A DNA stretch of 64,000 nucleotides from Arthrobacter sp. SLBN-122. GTDB lineage: Bacteria; Actinomycetota; Actinomycetes; Actinomycetales; Micrococcaceae. Positions 7,684 through 15,995 of this stretch are shown here, in pieces. The position numbers and the translations under genes were made by a program. The DNA lies in the NCBI RefSeq assembly GCF_006715165.1, contig NZ_VFMS01000001.1:2852001-2916000 (forward strand), given 5' to 3'. Every line of letters starts with the position of its first letter. Position 1 is the first letter of the stretch. The notes beneath the pieces are model-generated. The model saw only the letters and a list, made by a program, of their open reading frames with translations. It searched no databases and was not told the origin of the DNA.

Positions 7684-8697
7684 ATGACTGAAAACCTCCG
7701 CGTCGCCGTCATCGGCGCAGGCCGCATGGGTGCGGACCACATCCAGCGCCTCAACAAGCGCATCCACGGAGCTGAAGTTGCCGCCGTCGTCGACGTCGAC
7801 CTCGCCCGCGCCCAGGCCGCCATCGAAGGCATCCCCGGCGCCGTGGCCCTGGGCGACGCAGACGAAGCCCTGAAGAATGGCGACGTCAACGCGGTCCTGA
7901 TCGCCACCCCCGGCTTCCTGCACGAGGACATCCTGCTCAAGGCGATCGCCAAGGACATCCCGATCCTCTGCGAAAAGCCGCTCACCCCGGACGCCGAGTC
8001 CTCCTGGAAGATCGTCCAGGCAGAGGTGGCGCTGGGCCACAAGCGGATCCAGGTGGGCTTCATGCGCCGCTTCGACGCCGAATATGCCTCGCTGGGCAAG
8101 ATCATCCGCGACCACGAGCTGGGTGAACTGCTGATGCTGCACCACCAGCACCGCAACCCGAGCACCCCCGAGGGCTTCACGAATGAGATGCTCATCAACG
8201 ACTCCGTGGTCCACGAGTTCGACGCCATCCGGTTCTTCACCGGCGAGGAAATCACCAGCATCCAGGTCCGCCTGGGCAAGGCCACCCGGAACGCCCCGAA
8301 TGGCCAGCACGACCCCCAGCACGTCCTGCTGGAGACCGAATCGGGCGTCCTGGCCGATGTTGAAATCTACGTCAACGCCAAGTTCGGCTACGAGGTTGCC
8401 ACCCAGGCCTCCTTCGAGGACGGCATCGTCAGCATCGGCGGCGACAAGGGACCCTACACCCGCAGCGCCGGCCACTGGGGCGGCAATGTCACCCCCGGCT
8501 TCGAGGAGCGCTTTGGCGCAGCGTACGACGTCGAAATCCAGTCGTGGGTGGACGCGGCACTTAAGGGCGAAATCGGTGGCCCCTCCGCCTGGGACGGGTA
8601 CGCCACCGCAGCGTGCTGCGAAGCAGGCGTCGAAGCGCAGAAGAACGGCGAAAAGGTCGCCGTGAAGCTGGCCGCAAAACCCGACCTCTACAAGTAG
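7684..8697 (+). CDS. iolG: Gfo/Idh/MocA oxidoreductase, inositol 2-dehydrogenase IolG
   Basis: This is a 337-residue NAD-dependent dehydrogenase that oxidises myo-inositol to 2-keto-myo-inositol, the first committed step. The N-terminal Rossmann segment VAVIGAGRMGADHIQRL binds the cofactor, CEKPLTPD carries the family EKP lysine (about 99), and VGFMRRFDAEYASL and NDSVVHEFDAIRFF give the catalytic Asp/His region of inositol dehydrogenases. Length is normal for IolG. It sits between iolE and iolH and is followed by a strong hairpin, so it may end one transcript segment. Other polyols could be substrates; the location in the cluster supports inositol. Confidence 0.9.
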   Translation: MTENLRVAVIGAGRMGADHIQRLNKRIHGAEVAAVVDVDLARAQAAIEGIPGAVALGDADEALKNGDVNAVLIATPGFLHEDILLKAIAKDIPILCEKPLTPDAESSWKIVQAEVALGHKRIQVGFMRRFDAEYASLGKIIRDHELGELLMLHHQHRNPSTPEGFTNEMLINDSVVHEFDAIRFFTGEEITSIQVRLGKATRNAPNGQHDPQHVLLETESGVLADVEIYVNAKFGYEVATQASFEDGIVSIGGDKGPYTRSAGHWGGNVTPGFEERFGAAYDVEIQSWVDAALKGEIGGPSAWDGYATAACCEAGVEAQKNGEKVAVKLAAKPDLYK

Positions 8698-8705
8698 GAC
8701 AGGAG

Positions 8706-8734
8706 AAGGGGACGGAGCCATTTCCGTCCCCTTT
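8706..8734 (+). terminator. Terminator hairpin after iolG
   Basis: An 11-bp perfect stem, AAGGGGACGGA (8706-8716) with TCCGTCCCCTT (8723-8733), and a short pyrimidine run follow the iolG stop by 8 nt. It may be a partial terminator inside the operon, because iolH follows in the same direction 36 nt later. Confidence 0.75.
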
Positions 8735-8770
8735 CCATTCCCCTGACTGATCCACAATGGAGTGTTTTTC

Positions 8771-9646
8771 GTGAAAATCGCACTTGACCCCACCCCGTTC
8801 CACCACTCGCACAGCCTGCTGGAGTTCCCCAAGGCGGTGGCGGACCTTGGCTACAAGTACATGCAGATGACCCCGCACGCGGACTTCATCCCTTTCTTCA
8901 ACCACCCCAAAGCGGATGATGAACTGGTGGGCCAGCTGAAGAAGGCCTGCCGCGACGCCGGAATCGAGATCGCTTCCGTCCTGCCGGTGCTCCGCTGGTC
9001 GGGCCCCGACGAGGATGCACGCGAAGCAGCCGTCCGCTACTGGAAGCGTGCCATCCAGATCACCGTGGACCTGGGCGTCAGCACCATGAACACGGAGTTC
9101 AGCGGCCGGCCGGAAAAGGCGGAGGAGTCCGAGCGGGCGTTCTACCGTTCCATGGAGGAACTGCTGCCCATCATCGAGCGTGAGGGCATCGACCTGCTGA
9201 TCGACCCCCACCCCGACGACTTCGTGGAAGAGGGTCTTGCCGCCATCCGCGTGATCCGCGGCGTTAACTCGAAGAATGTGGGCATGGTCTACGTGGCCTC
9301 ACACAGCTTCCACATGAAGAACTCGCCGCTGGACATTATGAGGGCCGCGGGGGACAAGCTGCGCCTGGTCCACGTGGCCGACACCATGGACCACCACGCG
9401 TCCCACGGCCTGCGGTACATCACCAACCCGCCGGGCAACCCCGTCCGCGTTCACCAGCACTTGAAGATCGGCGACGGCGACGTCAACTGGGACGAGTTCT
9501 TCGGCGGCCTGAAGGAGATCGGCTTCCTGGACCGGGAGAATACTGTGACGGTCTCCAGCGTCTTTGCCGAAAACGAACATGCCGAGGAGGTCTCCCGCTA
9601 CCAACTGGAGACCATGAAGCAGTACGTCCAAAAGGTCACCGTATGA
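8771..9646 (+). CDS. iolH: IolH-like sugar-phosphate isomerase/epimerase family protein
   Basis: This is a 291-residue TIM-barrel protein of the AP-endonuclease-2 superfamily. It begins MKIALDPTPFHHSHS, the start seen in actinobacterial IolH. Candidate metal ligands are in STMNTEFSGRP, LLIDPHPDDFVEE, SHSFHM and VHVADTMDHHASHG. The precise reaction of IolH proteins is not settled; epimerisation or isomerisation of inosose-like compounds is plausible. I chose GTG at 8771, which matches the family start and has ATGGAG upstream; a GTG at 8762 would add three residues. Its stop overlaps the permease start by 4 nt (ATGA). Confidence 0.8.
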   Translation: MKIALDPTPFHHSHSLLEFPKAVADLGYKYMQMTPHADFIPFFNHPKADDELVGQLKKACRDAGIEIASVLPVLRWSGPDEDAREAAVRYWKRAIQITVDLGVSTMNTEFSGRPEKAEESERAFYRSMEELLPIIEREGIDLLIDPHPDDFVEEGLAAIRVIRGVNSKNVGMVYVASHSFHMKNSPLDIMRAAGDKLRLVHVADTMDHHASHGLRYITNPPGNPVRVHQHLKIGDGDVNWDEFFGGLKEIGFLDRENTVTVSSVFAENEHAEEVSRYQLETMKQYVQKVTV

Positions 9647-11082
9647 GTTCGCCTGTTTCCGGTGAAGCAGCCGCAAAGCAGCCCGGCAACCACCAGCGCG
9701 CGCTGCGGACCGTCACCATCATCTCCACGTTCGGCGGGCTGCTGTTCGGCTACGACACCGGCGTGATCAACGGCGCCCTGCCGTACATGCAGGAAGACCT
9801 GGGCCTCACGCCGCTGACCGAGGGCCTGGTCACCTCGTCCCTGCTGTTCGGTGCCGCCTTTGGCGCCCTATTCGGCGGACGCCTGGCGGACCGCAACGGC
9901 CGGCGCAAGATGATCATGGTGCTGGCCATCGTCTTCCTGCTGGGCACGCTGGGCTGCACGTTTGCACCCAGCACCGAAGTGATGATCGCCGCCCGGTTCG
10001 TCCTGGGGCTCGCGGTGGGCGGTGCATCTGTCACGGTTCCCGTGTACCTGGCAGAGGTATCGCCAAGCAACCGGCGCGGCCGGATCGTCACGCAGAACGA
10101 GCTCATGATCGTCACCGGTCAGCTACTCGCCTTCATCTTCAACGCCTACCTGGGCAACTCGTTCGGCGAGTCCCACGGAATCTGGCGCTGGATGCTGGTC
10201 ATCGCCACCCTGCCGGCCATCGCACTCTGGATCGGGATGAACTTCATGCCCGAGAGCCCCCGCTGGCTGGCCTCCATTGGCAGCTTCGGCGAGACCCTCA
10301 GCGTGCTGCAGCGGATCCGGTCGCAGGAGGAAGCGCGGAGGGAGTTCGAAGAAGTCAAAGCCATGGCGGTGGAGGACTACAAGTCCAAGATGGGCTCCTG
10401 GAAGGACCTGGGCATCCCATGGCTCCGCAGGATCTTCTTCGTGGGCCTGGGCCTTGCGGTGATCCAGCAGATCACCGGCGTGAACTCGATCATGTACTAC
10501 GGAACGCAGATCCTGTCGCAGTCCGGCTTCGGCCGGGAGGCGGCGTTGACCGCCAACATCGCCAACGGCGCCATCTCGGTCCTGGCCACGTTCGTCGGGA
10601 TCTGGCTGCTGGGCAAGGTGGGCCGGCGCAGGATGCTCATCACCGGCCAGGTGGGAACCACGACGGCGCTGCTGCTCATTGGCCTCTTCTCCCTGATCCT
10701 GCCCGAAGGGTCAGCACGAGGATTCGTCATCCTGTCGCTCACCGTGACGTTCCTGGCCTTCCAGCAGGGTGCCATCTCCCCGGTGACATGGCTGATGCTC
10801 TCGGAGATCTTCCCGTTGAAGATCCGTGGTCTGGGCATGGGCGCCTCCGCGTTCCTGCTGTGGATTGTGAACTTCCTGATCGGCTTCGGGTTCCCGCAGC
10901 TGCTGGCGGCCATCGGGATCTCCAACACGTTCTTCGTGTTCGCCGTGCTGGGTGTTGGCGCCATCGCCTTTGCCGCCAGGTACGTGCCCGAGACCAAGGA
11001 CAAGAGCCTTGAGGACCTGGAGCACTACTTCAAGAACGTGGCCGGCAGCAAAGCTGAGGCGGCCGCGGCAAAGGCTTCCTGA
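9643..11082 (+). CDS. iolT: MFS sugar-porter permease, probable inositol transporter
   Basis: This is a 479-residue, 12-helix transporter of the sugar-porter family. Signature elements are FGGLLFGYDTGVINGALPYM (helix 1), GGRLADRNGRRKM (loop 2-3), VPVYLAEVSPSNRRGRIVTQNELMIVTGQ (helices 4-5), MPESPRWL, VIQQITGVNSIMYYG (helix 7) and VPETKDKSLEDLE at the end. It should import myo-inositol by proton symport. Overlap with iolH and position as last gene of the catabolic operon support that substrate. The C-terminus is a short Ala/Lys tail. A paralogue with the same motifs lies at 15996. Confidence 0.85.
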   Translation: MSSPVSGEAAAKQPGNHQRALRTVTIISTFGGLLFGYDTGVINGALPYMQEDLGLTPLTEGLVTSSLLFGAAFGALFGGRLADRNGRRKMIMVLAIVFLLGTLGCTFAPSTEVMIAARFVLGLAVGGASVTVPVYLAEVSPSNRRGRIVTQNELMIVTGQLLAFIFNAYLGNSFGESHGIWRWMLVIATLPAIALWIGMNFMPESPRWLASIGSFGETLSVLQRIRSQEEARREFEEVKAMAVEDYKSKMGSWKDLGIPWLRRIFFVGLGLAVIQQITGVNSIMYYGTQILSQSGFGREAALTANIANGAISVLATFVGIWLLGKVGRRRMLITGQVGTTTALLLIGLFSLILPEGSARGFVILSLTVTFLAFQQGAISPVTWLMLSEIFPLKIRGLGMGASAFLLWIVNFLIGFGFPQLLAAIGISNTFFVFAVLGVGAIAFAARYVPETKDKSLEDLEHYFKNVAGSKAEAAAAKAS

Positions 11083-11102
11083 CGCACCAGAACCACCCGT
11101 TC

Positions 11103-11146
11103 AACAGCAGCGCCCCCTTGAGCATCGTCAAGGGGGCGCTGCTGTT
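11103..11146 (+). terminator. Strong terminator between the iol operon and convergent marR
   Basis: A 19-bp perfect stem, AACAGCAGCGCCCCCTTGA (11103-11121) with its complement at 11128-11146, and a 6-nt loop. It lies between two convergent genes and should stop transcription from both sides. Confidence 0.9.
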
Positions 11147-11160
11147 CCTGCACTGCTGCC

Positions 11161-11610
11161 TTACGTGCGGGCATGCAGCCGCGGCAGGGCATCCACCAGC
11201 GGTGCCAGCTCCGGAATGGCCCTGGCTTCATCGAGGGCGCGCTCCAGCGTTGCGTCGTGGACAGGCCGAGCATCCGCCAGCAGGGTGCTTCCGCTGGGCG
11301 TGAGCTCGGTGTAGATACCCCGCCGGTCGTCGTCGCACAGGATCCTGGTCAGGAGGCCGCGGTCCTCCATCCGGTTCACCAGTCGCGTGGTGGCACTGGG
11401 ACTCAGCGCAGTGGCACGCGCCAGCTGCTGCATCCGCATGTGCCAGCCGTCCTGCCGGCTGAGGGCGTCCAGCACTGTGTACTCCACCACGGAGAGCTTC
11501 GACTTTGCCTGGAGGGAGCGTTCCAGTTCGTTCTCGATCAGCCCGTGCAGGGCCGCCAGGGTGCGCCAGCCCTGGGAGCGGACCTCGACGGCGTCGTCCT
11601 TGATGCCCAT
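11161..11610 (-). CDS. MarR-family transcriptional regulator
   Basis: This is a 149-residue MarR protein. It has a dimer helix (WRTLAALHGLIENELERSLQ), then a winged helix with MRMQQLARATALSPSATTRLVNRMEDRGLLTR (recognition helix about 63-80) and the wing DDDRRGIYTELTPSG with the usual DxRxxxxxLT pattern. I placed the start at ATG 11610 (GGAG just upstream, MGIKDD); the frame is open further upstream but crosses the promoter region. It is divergent from the MFS exporter at 11781, with palindromes in the gap, so it probably represses that exporter and itself. The ligand is unknown. Confidence 0.9.
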   Translation of the reverse strand: MGIKDDAVEVRSQGWRTLAALHGLIENELERSLQAKSKLSVVEYTVLDALSRQDGWHMRMQQLARATALSPSATTRLVNRMEDRGLLTRILCDDDRRGIYTELTPSGSTLLADARPVHDATLERALDEARAIPELAPLVDALPRLHART

Positions 11611-11683
11611 GGTTTGCTCCTTACGGAATGGCCCGGCAGGAGGGCCAACGGTAGCTGCGGTCAGAGATAGTTGCTTGCGCGGC

Positions 11684-11724
11684 ATATTTGCATGTGCAAC
11701 AATAAATACCGCGCTTGCAAATAT
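11684..11724 (+). promoter_or_regulatory. MarR operators in the marR-MFS divergent region
   Basis: ATATTTGCA (11684-11692) and TGCAAATAT (11716-11724) are perfect inverted copies. Inside the first, TTGCATGTGCAA (11688-11699) is itself a palindrome of the TTGCnnnnGCAA type common for MarR proteins. The spacing fits two dimers or one looped pair. Confidence 0.6.
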
Positions 11725-11780
11725 CTTAGGCGCCTTCCCCAGAGGGAACAACCACACGTACAGCTCAAAGGAGCATTCGC

Positions 11781-12986
11781 ATGCCTGTTGGCCTGATCAC
11801 ACTCGCCCTTGGCGGGTTTGGCATAGGACTCACTGAATTCGTCATCGCGGGCCTCCTGCCGCAGGTGGCGGCCGACTTTGGCGTCACCGAAGCGGAGGCC
11901 GGCTGGTTCATTTCCGGCTACGCGCTCTCCGTGGTGGTGGGCGCGTTGGGCCTCACGGCCGCCGTGACGCGCTTCCAGCGCAAGCCGGTCCTGGCCGCCC
12001 TGTTGGTCCTGTTCATCGCCGGAAACCTGCTCTCCGCCACGGCGGACGGTTACTGGTCCATGATGCTGGGCCGGGTTGTTGCCGCCCTCTCGCACGGCGC
12101 CTTCTTCGGAATCGGAGCCGTGGTGGCTGCCGGTATGGTCCCGCCGAGCAAGAAGGCAGGAGCCATCGCGCTCATGTTCACCGGACTGACCGCAGCCAAC
12201 GTCCTGGGCGTGCCGTTCGGGACGCTGCTGGGCCAGGCCGCCGGCTGGCGTGCCACCTTCTGGGCCATCACTGTCATCGGCGTGGCCGCGCTCGCCGGGA
12301 TCCTGGCGCTCGTTCCCAAGGCGGCGGGTGAAGCGGAAGAGGCAGCCAGCCTCCGCACCGAGCTCCGCGCCTTCCGCTCCGGCCAGGTGTGGCTTTCCAT
12401 CGTGGTGACCATCCTGGGCTTCGGCGGCATGTTCGGCGCGTTCACCTACATCGCGTACGCCCTGACCGAAGTCTCCGGGTTCGCGGCGTCCACCGTGCCG
12501 TGGCTGCTCATCGTCTTCGGCGCCGGCCTCTTCGCGGGCAACACCCTGGGCGGCAAGGCCGCAGACCGCAACGTGGACCGGACGCTCCTGGTGGTGCTCG
12601 CCGCGCTGGCCGTGGTCATGGTGGCATTCGCCCTGACCGCCGCCAACCCCGTCCTGACAATCGTGTCCCTGGTCCTCATGGGAGGCTTCGGCTTCGCCAC
12701 CGTGCCGGGACTGCAGATGCGCGTGATGAAGTACGCCTCCGGGGCTCCCACCCTGGCCTCCGGCGCCAACATCGGTGCCTTCAACGTGGGCAACGCCCTG
12801 GGCGCGTGGCTGGGCGGGGTCACCATTACTGCCGGCCTCGGCTACACGTCACCCATCTGGGCCGGCGCGGTGATTACCCTTGCAGGCCTGGCGGTCATGG
12901 CGTTCGCCGCCGCAGGCGCCAGGCGGAAGGAGCAGCGCCGGGAGGGCCAGGCGCCAGCGGCCGTGGTGGAGTTGGCCAGCCGCTAG
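11781..12986 (+). CDS. MFS exporter, DHA1/AraJ-like
   Basis: This is a 401-residue, 12-helix MFS permease resembling Cmx/AraJ drug-efflux proteins. The first helix has FGIGLTEFVIAGLLPQVAADF and helix 4-5 has GRVVAALSHGAFFGIGAVVAAGMV, both typical of this subfamily. A central loop is rich in Glu/Ala, and the C-terminal tail RRKEQRREGQAP is basic. It is probably an antiporter for small hydrophobic compounds or sugars. Divergent MarR control supports a stress or drug-export role. Its stop codon overlaps that of the convergent lacI gene (CTAG at 12983-12986). Confidence 0.82.
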   Translation: MPVGLITLALGGFGIGLTEFVIAGLLPQVAADFGVTEAEAGWFISGYALSVVVGALGLTAAVTRFQRKPVLAALLVLFIAGNLLSATADGYWSMMLGRVVAALSHGAFFGIGAVVAAGMVPPSKKAGAIALMFTGLTAANVLGVPFGTLLGQAAGWRATFWAITVIGVAALAGILALVPKAAGEAEEAASLRTELRAFRSGQVWLSIVVTILGFGGMFGAFTYIAYALTEVSGFAASTVPWLLIVFGAGLFAGNTLGGKAADRNVDRTLLVVLAALAVVMVAFALTAANPVLTIVSLVLMGGFGFATVPGLQMRVMKYASGAPTLASGANIGAFNVGNALGAWLGGVTITAGLGYTSPIWAGAVITLAGLAVMAFAAAGARRKEQRREGQAPAAVVELASR

Positions 12987-13999
12987 GCAGTGGGGCCGGA
13001 GGAGCGGCGCACCATCAGGGCGGGTTCGAGTTTCCGGGTGGTGGCCGGTCCTGCCGTACCCGCGATCCTGTCCAGCATGGCTTGTGCGGCCAGGCGGCCC
13101 AGCTGGCCGGCGTGCTGGTCAATGGACGTCAGGCCAATCAGGGGGGAGGCCGCCACTTCGATGTTGTCGCAGCCGACGATTGCCACGTCGCCCGGGACGG
13201 ACAGTCCGTGCGACGCCAGGGCCTCCATGATTCCGATGGCGGTGAGGTCGTTGTGCGCAAAGACTGCCGTGGGGAGGATGCCGCCCGAGTCCAGGAACTG
13301 CTCCATCACGGCCCGGCCGCCGCGTTCGGTCATGTCGCTGTGGACCAGCTGGGGCTCCAGGCCGAACTGCCCCATGGCGTGCAGGTAGCCTTCCCGCCTG
13401 GCGGTGTAGGGGAGCCAGTCCGAGATGTCCACGTGTGCAATCCGCCGGTGCCCCAGTCCGTACAGGTGCTCCACGGCAAGTGCTCCGGAACGGAAGTCGT
13501 CCGTCAAGACGGAATCCACGCCGTCGACCTCCATCTCCCGGGTGATGACGACGGCGGGTGTTCCGCGCAGTGCCGCAGCCAGCTCTGCCGAGGTGCCCGT
13601 GTAGCCGGCCAGGAGGACACCGTCCACGCGCAGGTCCACGAAGGACCGGACGGCCTCCAGTTCCGTTCCCGGATCAGCGGAGCCGACGGCGACCATCACC
13701 TGGTTGCCGCTTCCCGCCAGGCCTTCGGTGATGCCGTCATAGATGTCCGCGAAGACCGAGTTGTGCAGGTCGAGGAAGAGGACTCCGATGGTGTTGGTCC
13801 GGTGGCTGGCCAACCGGCTGGCCAGCCTGTTGGGGGAGTAGCCCAGGGCGGCGGCTGCTTCCAGCACGGCCGTCCGCTTGGCGGGAGAAACCTTTGGGGA
13901 ATCCCGCATCACCAGGGACACCAGGGCGCGGCTCACTCCGGCGTCCCGTGCCACATCCTCCATGGTCACGGACCGCGGCGCAGGAGATGTCTGTTTCAC
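12983..13999 (-). CDS. LacI-family transcriptional regulator
   Basis: This is a 338-residue LacI/GalR repressor. The N-terminal HTH VTMEDVARDAGVSRALVSLVMRD (about 11-33) and hinge NRLASRLASHRTNTIGVL are followed by a periplasmic-binding-protein-like ligand domain with GVLLAG, AVFAHNDLTAIG, VAIVGCDN and LTSIDQ. It starts with GTG 46 nt after the iolB stop, so it is probably third in the gntR-iolB-lacI transcript. A perfect 18-bp LacI-type palindrome overlaps the promoter of the permease at 15996, and this is the only LacI protein in the window. That makes it the likely regulator; the effector is presumably inositol or a related sugar. Confidence 0.92.
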   Translation of the reverse strand: MKQTSPAPRSVTMEDVARDAGVSRALVSLVMRDSPKVSPAKRTAVLEAAAALGYSPNRLASRLASHRTNTIGVLFLDLHNSVFADIYDGITEGLAGSGNQVMVAVGSADPGTELEAVRSFVDLRVDGVLLAGYTGTSAELAAALRGTPAVVITREMEVDGVDSVLTDDFRSGALAVEHLYGLGHRRIAHVDISDWLPYTARREGYLHAMGQFGLEPQLVHSDMTERGGRAVMEQFLDSGGILPTAVFAHNDLTAIGIMEALASHGLSVPGDVAIVGCDNIEVAASPLIGLTSIDQHAGQLGRLAAQAMLDRIAGTAGPATTRKLEPALMVRRSSGPTA

Positions 14000-14045
14000 A
14001 AGACTCCACTATGCCAGCCTGCCGCCCCTTGCCGGGCGAGGTTCC

Positions 14046-14939
14046 TTACGAGCCGAACGGCAGCCGCGGGTCGATGTTCTGGCTCTCCCAGGTCTGCCGC
14101 ACCCAGCCGTGGTGCGGATCGTCGCTGATCAGCCACTCCCGCACGGGGCCGGGGCCGGCCATGACATTCAGGTAGTACATGTCGTAGCCGGGCGCGGCCA
14201 TGGCGGGACCGTGCCAGCCATAGGGAACCAGGACGACGTCGCCGGTGCGCACTTCCGCCGAAACATCGATGGGGCGCTCGTCCGAGGCGTAGACGCGCTG
14301 GTAGCCGATGGCGTCGGCGTCGGAGGGGGCGCCTGATCCTGCGGCTGCCTGCGTCTCGAAGTAGTAGATCTCTTCGAGGGAGGTCTCGCCGTCCTTCTCC
14401 TCATCATGCTTGTGCGGCGGGTAGGAGGACCAGTTCCCGGCAGGGGTGAGGACCTCGCACACAATGAAGCGGTCCGCCTCGAGTGCTGCAGGTGTACCGA
14501 AGTTGTGGACCTGGCGTGAGCAGTTGCCGGCGCCGCGCAGTTCCACCGGTGTTTCGGCCGCCGTCACGAGCCGGGTGGGGTAAGCGGCCTTGGCGGGTGC
14601 CGTGGCCACGGCGACGCGGCCGCCGTCGGCCGAGCTGATGCTCACGGCACGGCCCGTGCCTGAGTAGAGCACGTCGGAGGGCCCGGAAAACACCGAGGGC
14701 CGGCCGTTCAACGGATAGTTGGTGCCGTCAACGGTGACGGTGAAGGACCCGTTGAGGGGCACCACGATCCGTTCCTCGTCCGCGGCGGGGAGTTCGACGG
14801 CGGCGCCGGCAGGCACGCTGGCCACCTTCAGGCCGGTGTGTGCCCAGCCGTCCACGGTGAAGGAGGAATCGGAAGTTCCGATTGAGACGTCCCATTTGCT
14901 GTCGGCGGCAGTGCCCAGGGGGTAGACCCAGTTGGTCAT
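14046..14939 (-). CDS. iolB: 5-deoxy-glucuronate isomerase IolB
   Basis: This is a 297-residue bicupin isomerase converting 5-deoxy-D-glucuronate to 2-deoxy-5-keto-D-gluconate, the IolC substrate. Diagnostic features are GNCSRQVHNFGTP, the metal site SSYPPHKHDEEKDGETSLEEIYYFE (two His and Glu), and VLVPYGWHGPAMAAPGYDMYYLNVMAGP near the C-terminus. It is split from the other catabolic genes and instead follows gntR by 17 nt on the minus strand. The pathway is still complete within the window. Lower start: GGAG precedes the ATG at 14939. Confidence 0.95.
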   Translation of the reverse strand: MTNWVYPLGTAADSKWDVSIGTSDSSFTVDGWAHTGLKVASVPAGAAVELPAADEERIVVPLNGSFTVTVDGTNYPLNGRPSVFSGPSDVLYSGTGRAVSISSADGGRVAVATAPAKAAYPTRLVTAAETPVELRGAGNCSRQVHNFGTPAALEADRFIVCEVLTPAGNWSSYPPHKHDEEKDGETSLEEIYYFETQAAAGSGAPSDADAIGYQRVYASDERPIDVSAEVRTGDVVLVPYGWHGPAMAAPGYDMYYLNVMAGPGPVREWLISDDPHHGWVRQTWESQNIDPRLPFGS

Positions 14940-14956
14940 GGAGTTGGCTCCTTGGA

Positions 14957-15697
14957 TTATCGCTGTACGAGTGTCATTTCAAAGCTGTAGGAATCGGCGC
15001 GGTACACATGGTGGCCCGTTTCCACCCGGCGCCCGGTATCGTCCACGGCGGTGCGTTCCATGGTGACCAGCGCCGATCCTGCCGGGGTGTCCAGCATGGA
15101 GGCCTGGTAGTCATTGGCCGTCATGGCGCCGATGCGTTGCGTGGCCAGCCGGAAGTTCACGCCGCCGCGGCGGAGGATCGAGTACAGGCCCTCGGCACCC
15201 AGCATCGCCTCGTCCATCTCGGCGATGTCGTCGCGAACCCAGTTCTCCATCAGGGCGAGCGGTTTGCCGCCCACTTTCCGCAGTCGAGTGAAGTGGTACA
15301 CCTTGGAGCCCGCGGGAAGCTGGAGCGTGGCCAGCGTGGGGTCGTCCGCTTCCAGGTGCGAGAAGCTCAGGACTTCCGTGGTGGGTTTCTTGCCGTTGTT
15401 GGTGAGGTCGTCGTAGAGGCTGGACAGTTCGAGTGGCCGGCGCACCTGGCTGGAGACCACCTGCGTTCCCACGCCCCGTTTGCGCACCAGCAGGCCGGAG
15501 CGGACCAGCTCGTCCATGGCCTTGCGCATGGTGGGCCGGGAAAGGTTCAGCTGGGCGGCAAGGTCGATTTCGTTGTCCAGCCGGCTGCCCGGTTCAAGCA
15601 CGCCACTGTAGATCGCAGCCTCGATGCCCTGAACCACCTGATGGTACAACGGCACGGGGGAGGAGCGGTCGATGCTGAGTCCCAGGTTGTTCGCCAC
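14957..15697 (-). CDS. GntR/UTRA-family regulator, iolR-like
   Basis: This is a GntR repressor of 246 residues. The DNA-binding half has PLYHQVVQGIEAAIYSGVLEPGSRLDNEIDLAAQLNLSRPTMRKAMDELVRSGLLVRKRGVGTQV (about 16-80). The ligand half is a UTRA domain with KVYHFTRLR, LPLMENWV-like and VTMERTAVDDTGRRVE segments. I chose GTG at 15697, which has GAGGAAA 6 nt upstream; an ATG at 15712 has no visible RBS and would add five residues. It leads the gntR-iolB-lacI transcript. IolR of Corynebacterium is also GntR-type. The TGTCAGYACA palindromes near inositol genes are its likely sites. Confidence 0.88.
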   Translation of the reverse strand: MANNLGLSIDRSSPVPLYHQVVQGIEAAIYSGVLEPGSRLDNEIDLAAQLNLSRPTMRKAMDELVRSGLLVRKRGVGTQVVSSQVRRPLELSSLYDDLTNNGKKPTTEVLSFSHLEADDPTLATLQLPAGSKVYHFTRLRKVGGKPLALMENWVRDDIAEMDEAMLGAEGLYSILRRGGVNFRLATQRIGAMTANDYQASMLDTPAGSALVTMERTAVDDTGRRVETGHHVYRADSYSFEMTLVQR

Positions 15698-15775
15698 AGT
15701 GCATTTCCTCATACGTCGGTGTCAGCACCTTGATCTGCTCTCGACGCCGGCGCTGGCGGGCCTCTTCGGCACTTA

Positions 15776-15797
15776 TATGTCCGCTTGATAGGACATA
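15776..15797 (-). promoter_or_regulatory. Inverted TATGTCC repeat upstream of gntR
   Basis: TATGTCC (15776-15782) and GGACATA (15791-15797) are perfect inverted copies 8 nt apart, 79 nt upstream of the gntR start. Read on the minus strand the site begins AAAGTATGTCC, sharing AAGTATGTC with the operator before iolC. This suggests autoregulation through a variant site. Confidence 0.6.
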
Positions 15798-15878
15798 CTT
15801 TCTCCCTTGATCGTAGCAGGTGGGTCTCGCCGGTCAAGGGATTTTGGCGGCACTCGGTCGGGCGGAACCGAGAAAATC

Positions 15879-15933
15879 TTTGTGCTGACATTAGGACGTT
15901 CTATTGACGCTGGGCGTTAGAGCGCTCTAACGT
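15879..15933 (+). promoter_or_regulatory. Promoter of the second permease with IolR-like and LacI operators
   Basis: TTTGTGCTGACAT (15879-15891) is the exact reverse complement of 13 bases of the tautomerase operator. Next comes a -35 TTGACG (15904-15909) and, after 18 nt, a -10 TAACGT (15928-15933). A perfect 18-bp palindrome CGTTAGAGCGCTCTAACG (15915-15932) fills the spacer and enters the -10. Its central CG and symmetric arms are typical of LacI/GalR operators. The layout predicts dual repression. Confidence 0.75.
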
Positions 15934-15995
15934 TAGTGCCACGCATCACATTCCTGACCGGCCTTCCGGTCCCCGAGAGAATCTGAGAGGCAACA

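Noticed and set aside
12389..14128. Plus-strand open frame of 579 codons across the MFS exporter and lacI
   Set aside because: It runs antisense through the LacI helix-turn-helix and ligand domain, and the translation is Arg/Gly-rich without domains.
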